From Novosphingobium terrae (lineage in GTDB: Bacteria > Pseudomonadota > Alphaproteobacteria > Sphingomonadales > Sphingomonadaceae), in NCBI RefSeq assembly GCF_017163935.1, contig NZ_JABVZR010000001.1, forward strand, positions 496,001 through 560,000: a DNA stretch of 64,000 nt, written 5' to 3'. This document shows, piece by piece, positions 34,163 to 42,627 of the stretch (its first letter is position 1; every line of letters starts with the position of its first letter). The position numbers and the translations under genes were made by a program. The notes beneath the pieces were generated by a model, which saw only the letters and a list, made by a program, of their open reading frames with translations, did not search any database and was not told the DNA's origin.

Positions 34163-36250
34163 GTGACGTTCGGCGGACAGGATCAAGAGGCAGCTGCGGC
34201 TGCCGACGAACGGCTGGCCGACGCGCCCGCCCCCACCGGTACCAAGGCCGGCAACAAGAAAAAGGAGGCGGGCGCACGCCCGGCACTGCCCATGAACGAC
34301 AAGGTTGATTTCGCTACGGCTGAACTGGTGGACAATTCGCTGGATTCCACGCTGCTGGCGGGCATGCTGGCCGGTGCGGCGACTGCCGCTGCTGCCGCGC
34401 CCAAGGCCGCTCCGGCGTTTGACAAGAACGATTCCAAGATGGTGCATCCGCGCCGCTTCACGATCCGCACCGATGCGCAGCGCGATGCGCTGCTGACCGA
34501 TTTCGGCAAGGAAACGCTGGACGACCGCTATCTGCTGCCCGGCGAGACCTATCAGGATCTCTTCGCCCGCGTCGCCGATGCCTATGCCGACGATCAGGAC
34601 CACGCCCAGCGTCTGTATGACTACATCAGCCGCCTGTGGTTCATGCCCGCCACGCCCGTTCTGTCGAACGGCGGCACGGGGCGCGGCCTGCCGATCAGCT
34701 GCTACCTCAACACCGTCGAGGACAGCCTTGAGGGCATCGTCAACACCTGGAACGAGAACGTCTGGCTCGCCTCGCGCGGCGGCGGCATCGGCACCTATTG
34801 GGGCAAGGTGCGCGGCATCGGCGAGACCGTGGGCCTGAACGGCAAGACCAGCGGCATCATCCCCTTCGTGCGTGTGATGGATTCGCTGACTCTGGCGATT
34901 TCGCAGGGTTCGCTGCGTCGCGGTTCGGCGGCCTGCTATCTTGACGTGTCGCACCCGGAGATCGAGGAGTTCCTCGAAATCCGCAAGACCTCGGGCGATT
35001 TCAACCGCAAGGCGCTCAACCTGCACCACGGCGTGCTGCTGACCGACGACTTCATGCAGGCCGTGCGCGATGGCGCCGATTTCGACCTGAAGTCGCCCAA
35101 GGACGGCAGCGTGCGTGGCAAGGTCAATGCCCGCAGCCTGTTCCAGAAGCTGGTCGAGGTCCGTCTGGCCACTGGCGAGCCCTATCTGGTCTTCTCCGAC
35201 ACCGTGAACCGCATGATGCCCAAGCATCACCGCGATCTGGGTCTGAAGGTCTACACCTCGAACCTGTGCAGCGAGATTACCCTGCCCACCGGTCGCGACC
35301 ATCTGGGGAACGATCGCACCGCCGTGTGCTGCCTCTCCTCGCTGAACCTGGAAACCTGGGACGAGTGGAACGGCGACAAGGTCTTCATCGAGGACGTGAT
35401 GCGCTTCCTCGATAATGTCCTGCAGGACTACATCGATCGTGCGCCCGATGAGATGGCCCGCGCCAAATATTCCGCCGCGCGTGAGCGTTCGGTCGGCATG
35501 GGCGTGATGGGGTATCACTCCTTCCTGCAGAAGAAGGGCATCGCCTTTGAGAGCGCCATGGCCAAGGCCTGGAACCTCAAGATGTTCAAGCATGTCTCGG
35601 CCAAGGCCGACGAGGCGAGCATCCTGCTGGCGCAAGAACGCGGCGCATGCCCTGACGCCGCCGATATGGGCGTGATGCAGCGCTTCAGCTGCAAGATGGC
35701 CATCGCGCCCACCGCCTCGATCAGCATCATCTGCGGCGGCACCAGCGCCTGCATCGAGCCGATCCCGGCCAACATCTACACCCACAAGACGCTTTCGGGC
35801 AGCTTTGTGGTGAAGAACCCCTATCTGCAGAAGCTGCTGGCTTCCAAGAGCAAGGATTCCACCAATGTGTGGAACTCGATCCTGGAGCATGGCGGTTCGG
35901 TGCAGCAGCTGGACTTCCTGACGGCGGACGAAAAGGCCGTCTACAAGACCAGCTTCGAGATCGATCAGCGCTGGCTGCTGGAATTCGCCGCTGACCGCAC
36001 GCCCTTCATCGATCAGGCCCAGTCGCTGAACCTCTACATCCCTTCGGATGTCGACAAGTGGGATCTGATGATGCTGCACTATCAGGCGTGGGAGAAGGGC
36101 ATCAAGTCGCTCTATTATCTGCGTTCCAAGTCGATCCAGCGCGCCGGTTTCGCGGGCGGTGTGGAGGCGGACAACACTTCCGCCGCGCCGCGCATCGAGC
36201 TGGAAGCCCAGGGTGAGACGGATTACGAGGAATGTCTCGCCTGTCAGTAA
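34163..36250 (+). CDS. nrdA: Class Ia ribonucleotide reductase, large subunit
   Basis: 695-residue catalytic subunit reducing ribonucleoside diphosphates. The active-site motif Asn367-x-Cys369-x-Glu371 (NLCSE) is present. The redox Cys of LPISCYLN and AVCCLSS, the radical-transfer tyrosines in KSLYYLRS and the C-terminal CLAC thiol pair are also present. The first 90 residues are Ala/Lys-rich low complexity rather than an ATP-cone, so the usual activity-control site appears to be missing. The start given is a GTG with GAAGGGGCG upstream; ATG at 34292 is an alternative. nrdB follows after a repeat element. Confidence 0.93.
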   Translation: MTFGGQDQEAAAAADERLADAPAPTGTKAGNKKKEAGARPALPMNDKVDFATAELVDNSLDSTLLAGMLAGAATAAAAAPKAAPAFDKNDSKMVHPRRFTIRTDAQRDALLTDFGKETLDDRYLLPGETYQDLFARVADAYADDQDHAQRLYDYISRLWFMPATPVLSNGGTGRGLPISCYLNTVEDSLEGIVNTWNENVWLASRGGGIGTYWGKVRGIGETVGLNGKTSGIIPFVRVMDSLTLAISQGSLRRGSAACYLDVSHPEIEEFLEIRKTSGDFNRKALNLHHGVLLTDDFMQAVRDGADFDLKSPKDGSVRGKVNARSLFQKLVEVRLATGEPYLVFSDTVNRMMPKHHRDLGLKVYTSNLCSEITLPTGRDHLGNDRTAVCCLSSLNLETWDEWNGDKVFIEDVMRFLDNVLQDYIDRAPDEMARAKYSAARERSVGMGVMGYHSFLQKKGIAFESAMAKAWNLKMFKHVSAKADEASILLAQERGACPDAADMGVMQRFSCKMAIAPTASISIICGGTSACIEPIPANIYTHKTLSGSFVVKNPYLQKLLASKSKDSTNVWNSILEHGGSVQQLDFLTADEKAVYKTSFEIDQRWLLEFAADRTPFIDQAQSLNLYIPSDVDKWDLMMLHYQAWEKGIKSLYYLRSKSIQRAGFAGGVEADNTSAAPRIELEAQGETDYEECLACQ

Positions 36251-36263
36251 GGCAAGGAAGAGA

Positions 36264-36389
36264 ATGCGAGGGGGTTACCCCCTCGCGCTCCCGGAACGTC
36301 TCCCGACACTGAAGGCGGGCATGAGGCTGCCCTTAGCGCCAACGTCCCGCCGGAAGACAATATGGGGTGCAGGGGGGTAACCCCCCTGC
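36264..36389 (+). repeat. Dispersed hairpin-bounded element, copy 7 (short A-A variant)
   Basis: 126-bp variant between nrdA and nrdB, 13 bp after the nrdA stop. The left end is A-type (hairpin GCGAGGGGG, loop TTA, CCCCCTCGC, then CGTCTCCCGACA). The right end is also A-type in reverse (CGCCGGAAGACA, then hairpin GCAGGGGGG, loop TAA, CCCCCCTGC). The core stem with variable loop and the B arm are absent. The right stem differs from the usual GCGAGGG but pairs perfectly. Confidence 0.88.
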
Positions 36390-36429
36390 GAAAAACCCTT
36401 CTAACTTTTTCATTTTCAGGACTCACGCC

Positions 36430-37497
36430 ATGTCCCTTCTCGAAGCCCGCAAGACCTACAAGCCCTTCGAATATCCCTGGGCCTTCGACATGTGGAAGCG
36501 CCAGCAGCAGGTCCACTGGCTGCCCGAAGAGGTGCCGCTGGGCGAGGACTGCCGCGACTGGGCGCAGAAGATCTCCGAGCATGAGCGCAACCTGCTGACG
36601 CAGATCTTCCGCTTCTTCACGCAGGCCGACGTGGAAGTGCAGGACTGCTATCACGAGAAGTATGCCCGCGTCTTCAAGCCCACCGAGGTGAAGATGATGC
36701 TGACCTCGTTCAGCAACATGGAAACCATCCATATCGCGGCCTATTCGCACCTGCTCGACACGATCGGCATGCCGGAATCCGAATATGGCGCCTTCCTCGA
36801 ATATGCCGAGCTGAAGGACAAGCATGACTACATGCACAGCTTCGGCGTGGACAGTGACGAGGATATCGCCCGCACGCTGGCGATGTTCGGCGGCTTCACC
36901 GAGGGTGTGCAGCTGTTTGCCAGCTTCGCCATGCTGATGAACTTCCCGCGCTTCAACAAGATGAAGGGCATGGGGCAGATCGTGAGCTGGTCGGTGCGCG
37001 ATGAATCGCTGCACTGTGAGGGCATCATCAAGCTGTTCCACACTTTCGTGAAGGAGCGCGGCTGCCTGACCAAGGCGGTGAAGGAAGACATCATCGATTG
37101 CTGCCAGAAGACGGTGCGTCTGGAAGACAACTTCATCGATCTGGCCTTCGAGCTGGGCCCGGTGCCCGGTATGACCGCCAAGGACATCAAGCGCTACATC
37201 CGCTTCATCGCCGACTGGCGCCTGAGCCAGCTGGGTCTGCCCGCGATCTATATGATCGAGGATCACCCGCTGCCCTGGCTGCAGCCGCTGCTGAACGGCG
37301 TGGAGCACGCCAACTTCTTCGAACAGCGCGCGACGGAATACTCCAAGGGCGCCACCAAGGGCGACTGGAACACCGTGTGGAGCAGCTTCGACGCCCGCCG
37401 CAAGGCACGCGGCAGCGAGAATGCCGCCAACGGTGAGGAGTTCCTTGAGGACACCACCGAGGATATGTTCGCCAAGGCGGGCATCGCGGCGGAATAA
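36430..37497 (+). CDS. nrdB: Class Ia ribonucleotide reductase, small subunit
   Basis: 355-residue diiron radical subunit. Metal ligands and radical tyrosine follow the class Ia order: Asp67, Glu98, His101 and Tyr105 (METIHIAAY), then Glu residues in FTEGVQ and the DESLHCEG segment. No ATP-cone is fused to the N-terminus. The start at 36430 follows CAGGA; the frame upstream runs through the repeat element. It forms a unit with nrdA and is followed by a terminator. Confidence 0.95.
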   Translation: MSLLEARKTYKPFEYPWAFDMWKRQQQVHWLPEEVPLGEDCRDWAQKISEHERNLLTQIFRFFTQADVEVQDCYHEKYARVFKPTEVKMMLTSFSNMETIHIAAYSHLLDTIGMPESEYGAFLEYAELKDKHDYMHSFGVDSDEDIARTLAMFGGFTEGVQLFASFAMLMNFPRFNKMKGMGQIVSWSVRDESLHCEGIIKLFHTFVKERGCLTKAVKEDIIDCCQKTVRLEDNFIDLAFELGPVPGMTAKDIKRYIRFIADWRLSQLGLPAIYMIEDHPLPWLQPLLNGVEHANFFEQRATEYSKGATKGDWNTVWSSFDARRKARGSENAANGEEFLEDTTEDMFAKAGIAAE

Positions 37498-37520
37498 GGC
37501 TGCCTTTGCAGGTTAGGGAA

Positions 37521-37551
37521 GGGGCGGGGCCGAGAGGCTGCCGCCCCTTTT
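37521..37551 (+). terminator. Intrinsic terminator after nrdB
   Basis: GGGGCGG (37521-37527) pairs with CCGCCCC (37541-37547), with an inner GCC-GAGA-GGC, followed by TTTT. It lies 23 bp after the nrdB stop. Confidence 0.85.
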
Positions 37552-37695
37552 CTATGGGTTGAAGGGTGCTGTCGGGAACGGTGGCTGTGAGGATTGCCCG
37601 ATCTGTGGGGGGCGATGGAAAGATCAGGAAAAAATCCTTGGCTTTCCTCTTGCGCTTGAGAGAAGCCCCGGTTAAAGGCGCCTTCCAGCCAGAGT

Positions 37696-37771
37696 GCCGC
37701 TTTAGCTCAGTTGGTAGAGCACATCATTCGTAATGATGGGGCCAGGTGTTCGAGTCACCTAAGCGGCACCA
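37696..37771 (+). tRNA. tRNA-Thr (anticodon CGT)
   Basis: Complete 76-nt tRNA with encoded CCA. Acceptor GCCGCTT pairs with AAGCGGC. Anticodon stem CATCA/TGATG closes loop TTCGTAA, giving anticodon CGT. The T arm AGGTG-TTCGAGT-CACCT is perfect. Confidence 0.97.
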
Positions 37772-37973
37772 CTTTCCTAGCATCTCTTTTCCTGGAAACC
37801 TCGGCGGATCGCTTGGGGGCATTTCCCCACATCTGTGTGGTCTGACATGTCCGGCTTTTCCTATGTCATGTATCCGGCATAGCTGGGCTTGACCCTCATG
37901 CATCATCGCCGTGTTAAGCTCCGATGCTTGCCTTGATCACTTGTTCACAGCATCAAGAGAGGCGCGCACCACC

Positions 37974-38024
37974 ATGCTGGCGCGTTCGGATGCTTTCCTG
38001 AGGCAGGCGCTTCACCTGCCGTAA
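37974..38024 (+). CDS. Possible 16-codon ORF before the diguanylate cyclase
   Basis: ATG with GAGAGG about 10 bp upstream, 16 codons (MLARSDAFLRQALHLP), stop TAA, and a terminator-like hairpin 12 bp later. The arrangement resembles a leader peptide or a very small gene with its own terminator. There is no run of one amino acid as in classical attenuators. The remaining 412-bp gap between tRNA-Thr and the GGDEF gene shows nothing else. Confidence 0.25.
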   Translation: MLARSDAFLRQALHLP

Positions 38025-38036
38025 GACGTGCCAAAA

Positions 38037-38077
38037 GCCTGCCCTGCCGCCAATCCGGCGATGGGGCGGGTTTTCCC
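38037..38077 (+). terminator. Terminator-like hairpin before the diguanylate cyclase
   Basis: CCTGCCC (38038-38044) pairs with GGGCGGG (38064-38070) with an inner GCCG/CGGC stem, followed by TTTTCCC. It could end a short transcript or attenuate the gene that begins at 38184. Confidence 0.5.
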
Positions 38078-38183
38078 TTCCAGCCTCTGCGGAAGCCATC
38101 ACTGCCCCGATGCAGGCGAAAACCCTTTCCTAACCCGATAGGATCATTCTGGCCCCCGGGATCATCGCCCGTCGGGATAGGTC

Positions 38184-39683
38184 ATGTTGTCAAAGCTTGC
38201 TTTCGGTCGCGAGGACAAAGCATCGGCGCCGTCGCGCGGGCGCTGGATCGGGGCCGGGCTGTTTCTGCTATGCCATGGGCTGGTGCCGCATGCATGGCCC
38301 AGGCATGCCTATGGTCTCTCGCTGACATTCCTCACGCTCGCGGTGCTGATCGCCGCCTGGACCTGCCGGCAGCGCGCCCGCGCCAGCGGTGTTCAGGGCT
38401 GGTCCCTGCTGGCGGTGGCGCTGCTGCTGTGGGCGGGGGGGATGTCGGCCAATGGGCTGGTCTATCTCGCGCTTGGCAATGAGTCGGGCGAAACGACGCT
38501 CTCCATGCTGCTGTTCATCCTCTATGGCGTGCCGGTGATCTTCGCCACCGCCAGCCCCATGGGTGAGCGCTGGCCGGTGCGGCTTGTCGATGGCCTGCTG
38601 GCATTGCTGCTGGGCCTGCTGTTCTTCGCGCATACCTCGGTCTTCTCGACCATGGCCGGGGCGAGCGCCGATGACTCGGGCAATCTGGTGCGCATGTTCG
38701 ACATCGAGAACAGCTTTATCGCGTTTTTCGCGCTGGCCCGCTTCAGCGCCTGCCGTGATCCGCGTGAGCGCGACTTCTTCGCCACGCTGACCACTTTCGC
38801 TTTTTTCTACCTGCTGATGGCGGCCTATATCAACCATATGCAGGAAAACAGCGATTTCAGCGATCCGGTCGATCTGCTGATCGATCTGCCCTTTCTGGCG
38901 CTGGTGCTGATGGCCTCGCACCCGCGCGGGCCTCAGGATCGCCCTGCCGACGTGCCGCTGCGGCGTGAGAGGCTGGTGCAGGCCGCCAGTCCGCTGATGC
39001 TGCCCGCCACGGTGCTGGCGGTTTCGGCGGGGCTGATGCACACGCATCCGGTGTGGACGATGATCGGCTTTGCCATGGCCACGCTGGTCTATGGTTTGCG
39101 CAACATTCTGGTCCATCTGGCCAATCTGGAGGAGCGCGACCGGCTTGAACGCCTCTCGCAGATCGATGGGCTGACCGGTCTGCCCAACCGTCGCAGCTTC
39201 GATGACCGGCTGCGTGACGAATGGGCGCGCGCCTGTCGCCATGGCGGCACGCTGGCGGTGCTGATGATCGATATCGACCATTTCAAGCAGCTGAACGATG
39301 GTCTGGGCCATCAGGAGGGCGATGCCCGGCTGCGCGATGTGGCGCAGGCTCTGGCGGGCTGTGCAAGGCGTGCCAGCGATCTGGTGGCCCGCTATGGCGG
39401 CGAGGAGTTCGTGGCGATCCTGCCTGCCACCGACGCCCAGCAGGCGATGCAACTGGCCGAGATCATGCGGGGCAGGGTGTTTGATCTGGCCTTGCCGTCG
39501 CCCGCGCCGTTGGGGCGCGTGAGCATCAGCATTGGCGTCAGCTGGACCGACAGGCCGAATGAGGAGGGCGGCGAGACCTTGCTCGCCCGCGCCGATGCCG
39601 CGCTTTACGAGGCCAAGCGGGACGGGCGCAATGCGGTCCGCATCATGGCCACGCCGGAGATCCTGCCCGCCGTGGCGGCCTAG
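38184..39683 (+). CDS. Membrane diguanylate cyclase (GGDEF)
   Basis: 499-residue cyclic-di-GMP synthase. The N-terminal 320 residues hold about nine predicted membrane helices of unknown sensory type. The C-terminal GGDEF domain starts at SQIDGLTGLPNRRSFDDRL. The active site reads GGEEF (405-409). The inhibitory I-site RASD (396-399) lies five residues upstream, so product inhibition is expected. The gene is single, with a weak ribosome-binding site and an upstream terminator-like hairpin. Confidence 0.92.
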   Translation: MLSKLAFGREDKASAPSRGRWIGAGLFLLCHGLVPHAWPRHAYGLSLTFLTLAVLIAAWTCRQRARASGVQGWSLLAVALLLWAGGMSANGLVYLALGNESGETTLSMLLFILYGVPVIFATASPMGERWPVRLVDGLLALLLGLLFFAHTSVFSTMAGASADDSGNLVRMFDIENSFIAFFALARFSACRDPRERDFFATLTTFAFFYLLMAAYINHMQENSDFSDPVDLLIDLPFLALVLMASHPRGPQDRPADVPLRRERLVQAASPLMLPATVLAVSAGLMHTHPVWTMIGFAMATLVYGLRNILVHLANLEERDRLERLSQIDGLTGLPNRRSFDDRLRDEWARACRHGGTLAVLMIDIDHFKQLNDGLGHQEGDARLRDVAQALAGCARRASDLVARYGGEEFVAILPATDAQQAMQLAEIMRGRVFDLALPSPAPLGRVSISIGVSWTDRPNEEGGETLLARADAALYEAKRDGRNAVRIMATPEILPAVAA

Positions 39684-39687
39684 GGCT

Positions 39688-39882
39688 TCAGGACTGGGCC
39701 TGCCACCCGCTGGCCTGCACCAGCAGCACCAGAGCGACGATGATCGCGGCCCAGATCAGCGCCAGCCGGATGGCCTTTCCGCCCGACAGGTTGCGAAACC
39801 GCGAATTGTTGGTCACCAGAATCAGCGAGCCGATCATGGCAATAACGGCGACGAACTTGTCCACTTGGCCTGCTGGCTCCAT
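39688..39882 (-). CDS. Small two-helix membrane protein, hypothetical
   Basis: 64-residue protein. A first helix (KFVAVIAMIGSLILV) is followed by the polar NNSRFRNLSGGKA, then a second helix (IRLALIWAAIIVALVLLVQA). Similar short membrane proteins occur in sphingomonads without assigned function. Its stop lies 4 bp from the stop of the convergent diguanylate cyclase. The ATG at 39882 lacks a strong ribosome-binding site. Confidence 0.6.
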   Translation of the reverse strand: MEPAGQVDKFVAVIAMIGSLILVTNNSRFRNLSGGKAIRLALIWAAIIVALVLLVQASGWQAQS

Positions 39883-40336
39883 TTCCGTTGCATTGGCCCT
39901 GGCGTGCTGATGCCCGGGCCGCAAGGCGGTGACTAATAGGCCCTGCCGTCCGGGTCTACACCCTAATGCTCGGGATGGCCCGCATATGCCTTCCGCGGCA
40001 GGATTTGCGGCCACAGGCTGCAGGCAGCGCAAGATCCATCCGGCAAACAGGACCGGCGGCCTTAACCTGAGGAAACATAGGTAAACCCAGGCTGTGCCCT
40101 TGCTTCAGCTCTCCGGCAGGATCGTCCCGCTAGCCGGATCGTCCTCGCTCAGGGCCACCGATCCGGGCGGGGGCGTGTCGGCCAGCAAAAGCCCTCCCGG
40201 CGCTGGTCGACACGCTTTGTCGTGTCGGCTTCGGGCCGAAACCGTGACTTTGCCGGGGGCCGCGCCCTTGTGCAAAGGATGCTGGCGGGAATGAGCCCGG
40301 CAGCCGACCCTTCTGTTCAAAGTGATGGCCCGGCAA
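39883..40336. other. 454-bp intergenic region with no assigned gene
   Basis: No RNA gene or repeat-family member is recognised. CGACACG (40208-40214) pairs with CGTGTCG around CTTTGT, and a second small GC-rich hairpin follows. A minus-strand frame ending at 40105 has GC-rich codon use over its last 30 codons but no convincing start, and it runs into the histidine kinase 3' end. It may be the remnant of a lost gene. Confidence 0.4.
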
Positions 40337-41908
40337 TCAGGACGGCAAGCTGATGAGGAAGCGCGTGCCCTTATCAACCCTATCCAGCTTCAGCGTCCCT
40401 CTGTGCCCCTCGATCAGGGCGCGGGCGATGGGCAGGCCGAGTCCGGTTCCGCCCTGTGCCCGCTTGCTGGTGAAGAAGGGCTCGAAAATGCGCGCACGAT
40501 CGCCCTCGGGGATGCCGTTGCCATTGTCGGTCACGACGATCACAGAGCCTGCGGCATCCTGCCCGGCCTCGATCACGACCTGCCTTGCGCCGGCGGCCCG
40601 GGCATTGTCGATCAGCGTGGTCAAAACGGTTTCCAGCGCGGGCGCATCGATCGGAGCCTCGCTGGAACCATCGGCAATGGCATAGGTCACGGCAAAGCCT
40701 TCGCCGGACAGGCCATCGGCCAGCCTCGCCAGAACTTCTGCCAGATCGCAGCGCGCGCGGTCCGCCGGGCGGCGCATATCGGCCTTGGCCAGATCCATCA
40801 GGCGCGAGATCAGCCGGTTCAGCCGCTGGGCATCGCTTGCCATATTGGCCAGAAAGCGCGCCTGCTCATCGGCGGACATGCTGGCGCCATGGTCCTGCAG
40901 CAGCTCGATCCCGCCCGACAGGCCGGTCAGCGGCGTCTTGAATTCATGGGCCAGCGCGGCGGCGAAATCGCGCAAATAGTGCGAGCGGGTCTCGATGGCC
41001 TCGGCCATGCTGGCGAAGTCGCGGATCAGACCGTCGATTTCGGTGATGCGCAAAGTGGGGCGCGGGGGATCTGCGGGCCGCCCTTCGGTCAGGGCGCGGG
41101 TGGCGCGGCTCAGCGCCTCGATCGGGCGGACGATGGTGCGGCCCAGCAGCGCGGTCATGGCCAGCAGAAACAGGAAGATCGCCGCCGATCCCGCCGCGAT
41201 CTTGCCGCGATCCTCATACATGCCGCGAAACAGCGCGCGCGGCGAGCGCGAGACCAGCAGCACGCCCACCACCTGTCCGCCCGCCATGATCGGGCGGGCG
41301 TGATGCAGGCGGATGTCGGTGGCCCGGCTGACCCATTCGAGCGGCCAGGGATGGGTATAGGCGCCATTGTGGCGAAGCACGGTGGTGGCATGCCCGGCCA
41401 GAGCGGCGCGCACTTCGGGCAGGGTGCTCAGACTGCGTCCGGTATCCCTGCCGTTGAGCACGATGCCCTGCCGGTCCAGCAGCAGGATCGAGGCCAGCGT
41501 GACATGGCGCGTTTCAGCGATGGCCGGGGCCATCTGCGCGGCCATGCGCGATGCCTCGGGATCGGCGGCAGTGCTGGACGGCAGCGCTGCGGGGCGTTCC
41601 GGCAGGATCGCGCTGGCGCGCAGATCGATACTGGTCGAGATCGTATAATCATCGGCATCGCGCGGCTCGGCGGCTTCGGCGGTTGGGGCTGTCTTCTCCG
41701 GCCAGTTCAGGGCCGCGCTGGCGGCCAGCGCCGATCCTTGCGCGATCAGCTCGGCCTCGGTGCGGCGCACCAGCGCGTTCTCGTAAACCCGCAGCATGAT
41801 CGCCGCCACGCCGGGCAGCGCCGCCACCAGCAGCAGCAGGCCGAACATGATGGTGCGCAGCCGCATCACCGGCCAGATCCGCCCCAGCCAAAGGCGCAGC
41901 CAGCTCAT
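40337..41908 (-). CDS. Sensor histidine kinase
   Basis: 523-residue membrane kinase. An N-terminal helix (IMFGLLLLVAALPGVAAIML) is followed by a periplasmic domain of about 220 residues. A second helix (AAIFLFLLAMTALLG), a HAMP linker, HisKA (AALAHEFKTPLTGLSGGIELL gives the His in AHEFKT) and HATPase_c with DNGNGIPEGD and GGTGLGLPIA come after. The ATG at 41908 overlaps the response-regulator stop by 4 bp (ATGA), so the two are translated together. The layout resembles CreC/ChvG-like sensors; the signal is unknown. Confidence 0.92.
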   Translation of the reverse strand: MSWLRLWLGRIWPVMRLRTIMFGLLLLVAALPGVAAIMLRVYENALVRRTEAELIAQGSALAASAALNWPEKTAPTAEAAEPRDADDYTISTSIDLRASAILPERPAALPSSTAADPEASRMAAQMAPAIAETRHVTLASILLLDRQGIVLNGRDTGRSLSTLPEVRAALAGHATTVLRHNGAYTHPWPLEWVSRATDIRLHHARPIMAGGQVVGVLLVSRSPRALFRGMYEDRGKIAAGSAAIFLFLLAMTALLGRTIVRPIEALSRATRALTEGRPADPPRPTLRITEIDGLIRDFASMAEAIETRSHYLRDFAAALAHEFKTPLTGLSGGIELLQDHGASMSADEQARFLANMASDAQRLNRLISRLMDLAKADMRRPADRARCDLAEVLARLADGLSGEGFAVTYAIADGSSEAPIDAPALETVLTTLIDNARAAGARQVVIEAGQDAAGSVIVVTDNGNGIPEGDRARIFEPFFTSKRAQGGTGLGLPIARALIEGHRGTLKLDRVDKGTRFLISLPS

Positions 41909-42627
41909 CCGCGCCCGCAGGCGCCCAGTCGATAGCCGATGCCCGCGCGCGTCTCGATCACATCGCTGGCGCCGCATTCGGCGAATTTGCGGCGCAGATT
42001 GCGGATATGGCTGTCGATGGTGCGGTCGGTGACGGCAAAGCCGGGGCCGTGCAGCCGGTCGATCAGCGCCTCGCGCGAGAAGATGCGCTGAGGCGCGGCA
42101 AACAGCGCGGCCAGCAGGGAGAATTCGGTGACGGTCAGCGCCACCTCCTGCCCCTGCCAGAAAGCCTGCCAGCTGGCGGTGTCCAGCCTGAGCCCGCCAT
42201 GGCTGGGCATGGGCTCGGGGGGCGTTATGGGCTGGGGAGCGCTGCGCCTCAGGATCGCCCCGGCGCGGGCCACCACCTCGCGCGGGGAGAAGGGTTTGAC
42301 CACATAGTCGTCCGCGCCCAGCTCGATGCCCAGCACCCGGTCGATTTCGTCGTCGCGGCTGGAGAGGAAGAGGATCGGCACCGCGCTATCCATTCCGCGC
42401 AGACGGCGGCAGACCTCCAGACCGTCCATGCGGGGCATGTTGATGTCCAGCACCAGCAGGTCTGGGGTTTCCTCCGTGATCCGGGCCAGCGCTTCCTCGC
42501 CGTCGCCTGCCTCGATGGTGGCCATGCCCGCCTTGCCGAAGGCAAAAGCCAGCAGCTGGCGGATATGCGGATCGTCATCGACGAGAAGCACCTTGCGGGC
42601 GGGCGTGGTCATGGGGCGATCTGTCAT
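41905..42627 (-). CDS. OmpR-family response regulator
   Basis: 240-residue two-component regulator. The receiver domain (residues 10-125) has the acidic pocket VDDDPH, phospho-acceptor Asp61 (LVLDINMPRMDG) and the switch Lys in VVKPFSPRE. The C-terminal winged helix ends VIETRAGIGYRLG. The ATG at 42627 overlaps the upstream DUF4173 stop (ATGA), and its own stop overlaps the kinase start. Three genes are thus chained by 4-bp overlaps. Confidence 0.94.
   Translation of the reverse strand: MTDRPMTTPARKVLLVDDDPHIRQLLAFAFGKAGMATIEAGDGEEALARITEETPDLLVLDINMPRMDGLEVCRRLRGMDSAVPILFLSSRDDEIDRVLGIELGADDYVVKPFSPREVVARAGAILRRSAPQPITPPEPMPSHGGLRLDTASWQAFWQGQEVALTVTEFSLLAALFAAPQRIFSREALIDRLHGPGFAVTDRTIDSHIRNLRRKFAECGASDVIETRAGIGYRLGACGRG

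Noticed and set aside
34088..36079. 663-codon minus-strand frame opposite nrdA
   Set aside because: Antisense shadow of a gene with all catalytic motifs present.
40105..40377. 90-codon minus-strand frame beside the histidine kinase
   Set aside because: No credible start or ribosome-binding site and it overlaps the kinase 3' end; possibly a gene remnant but not supportable as a gene.
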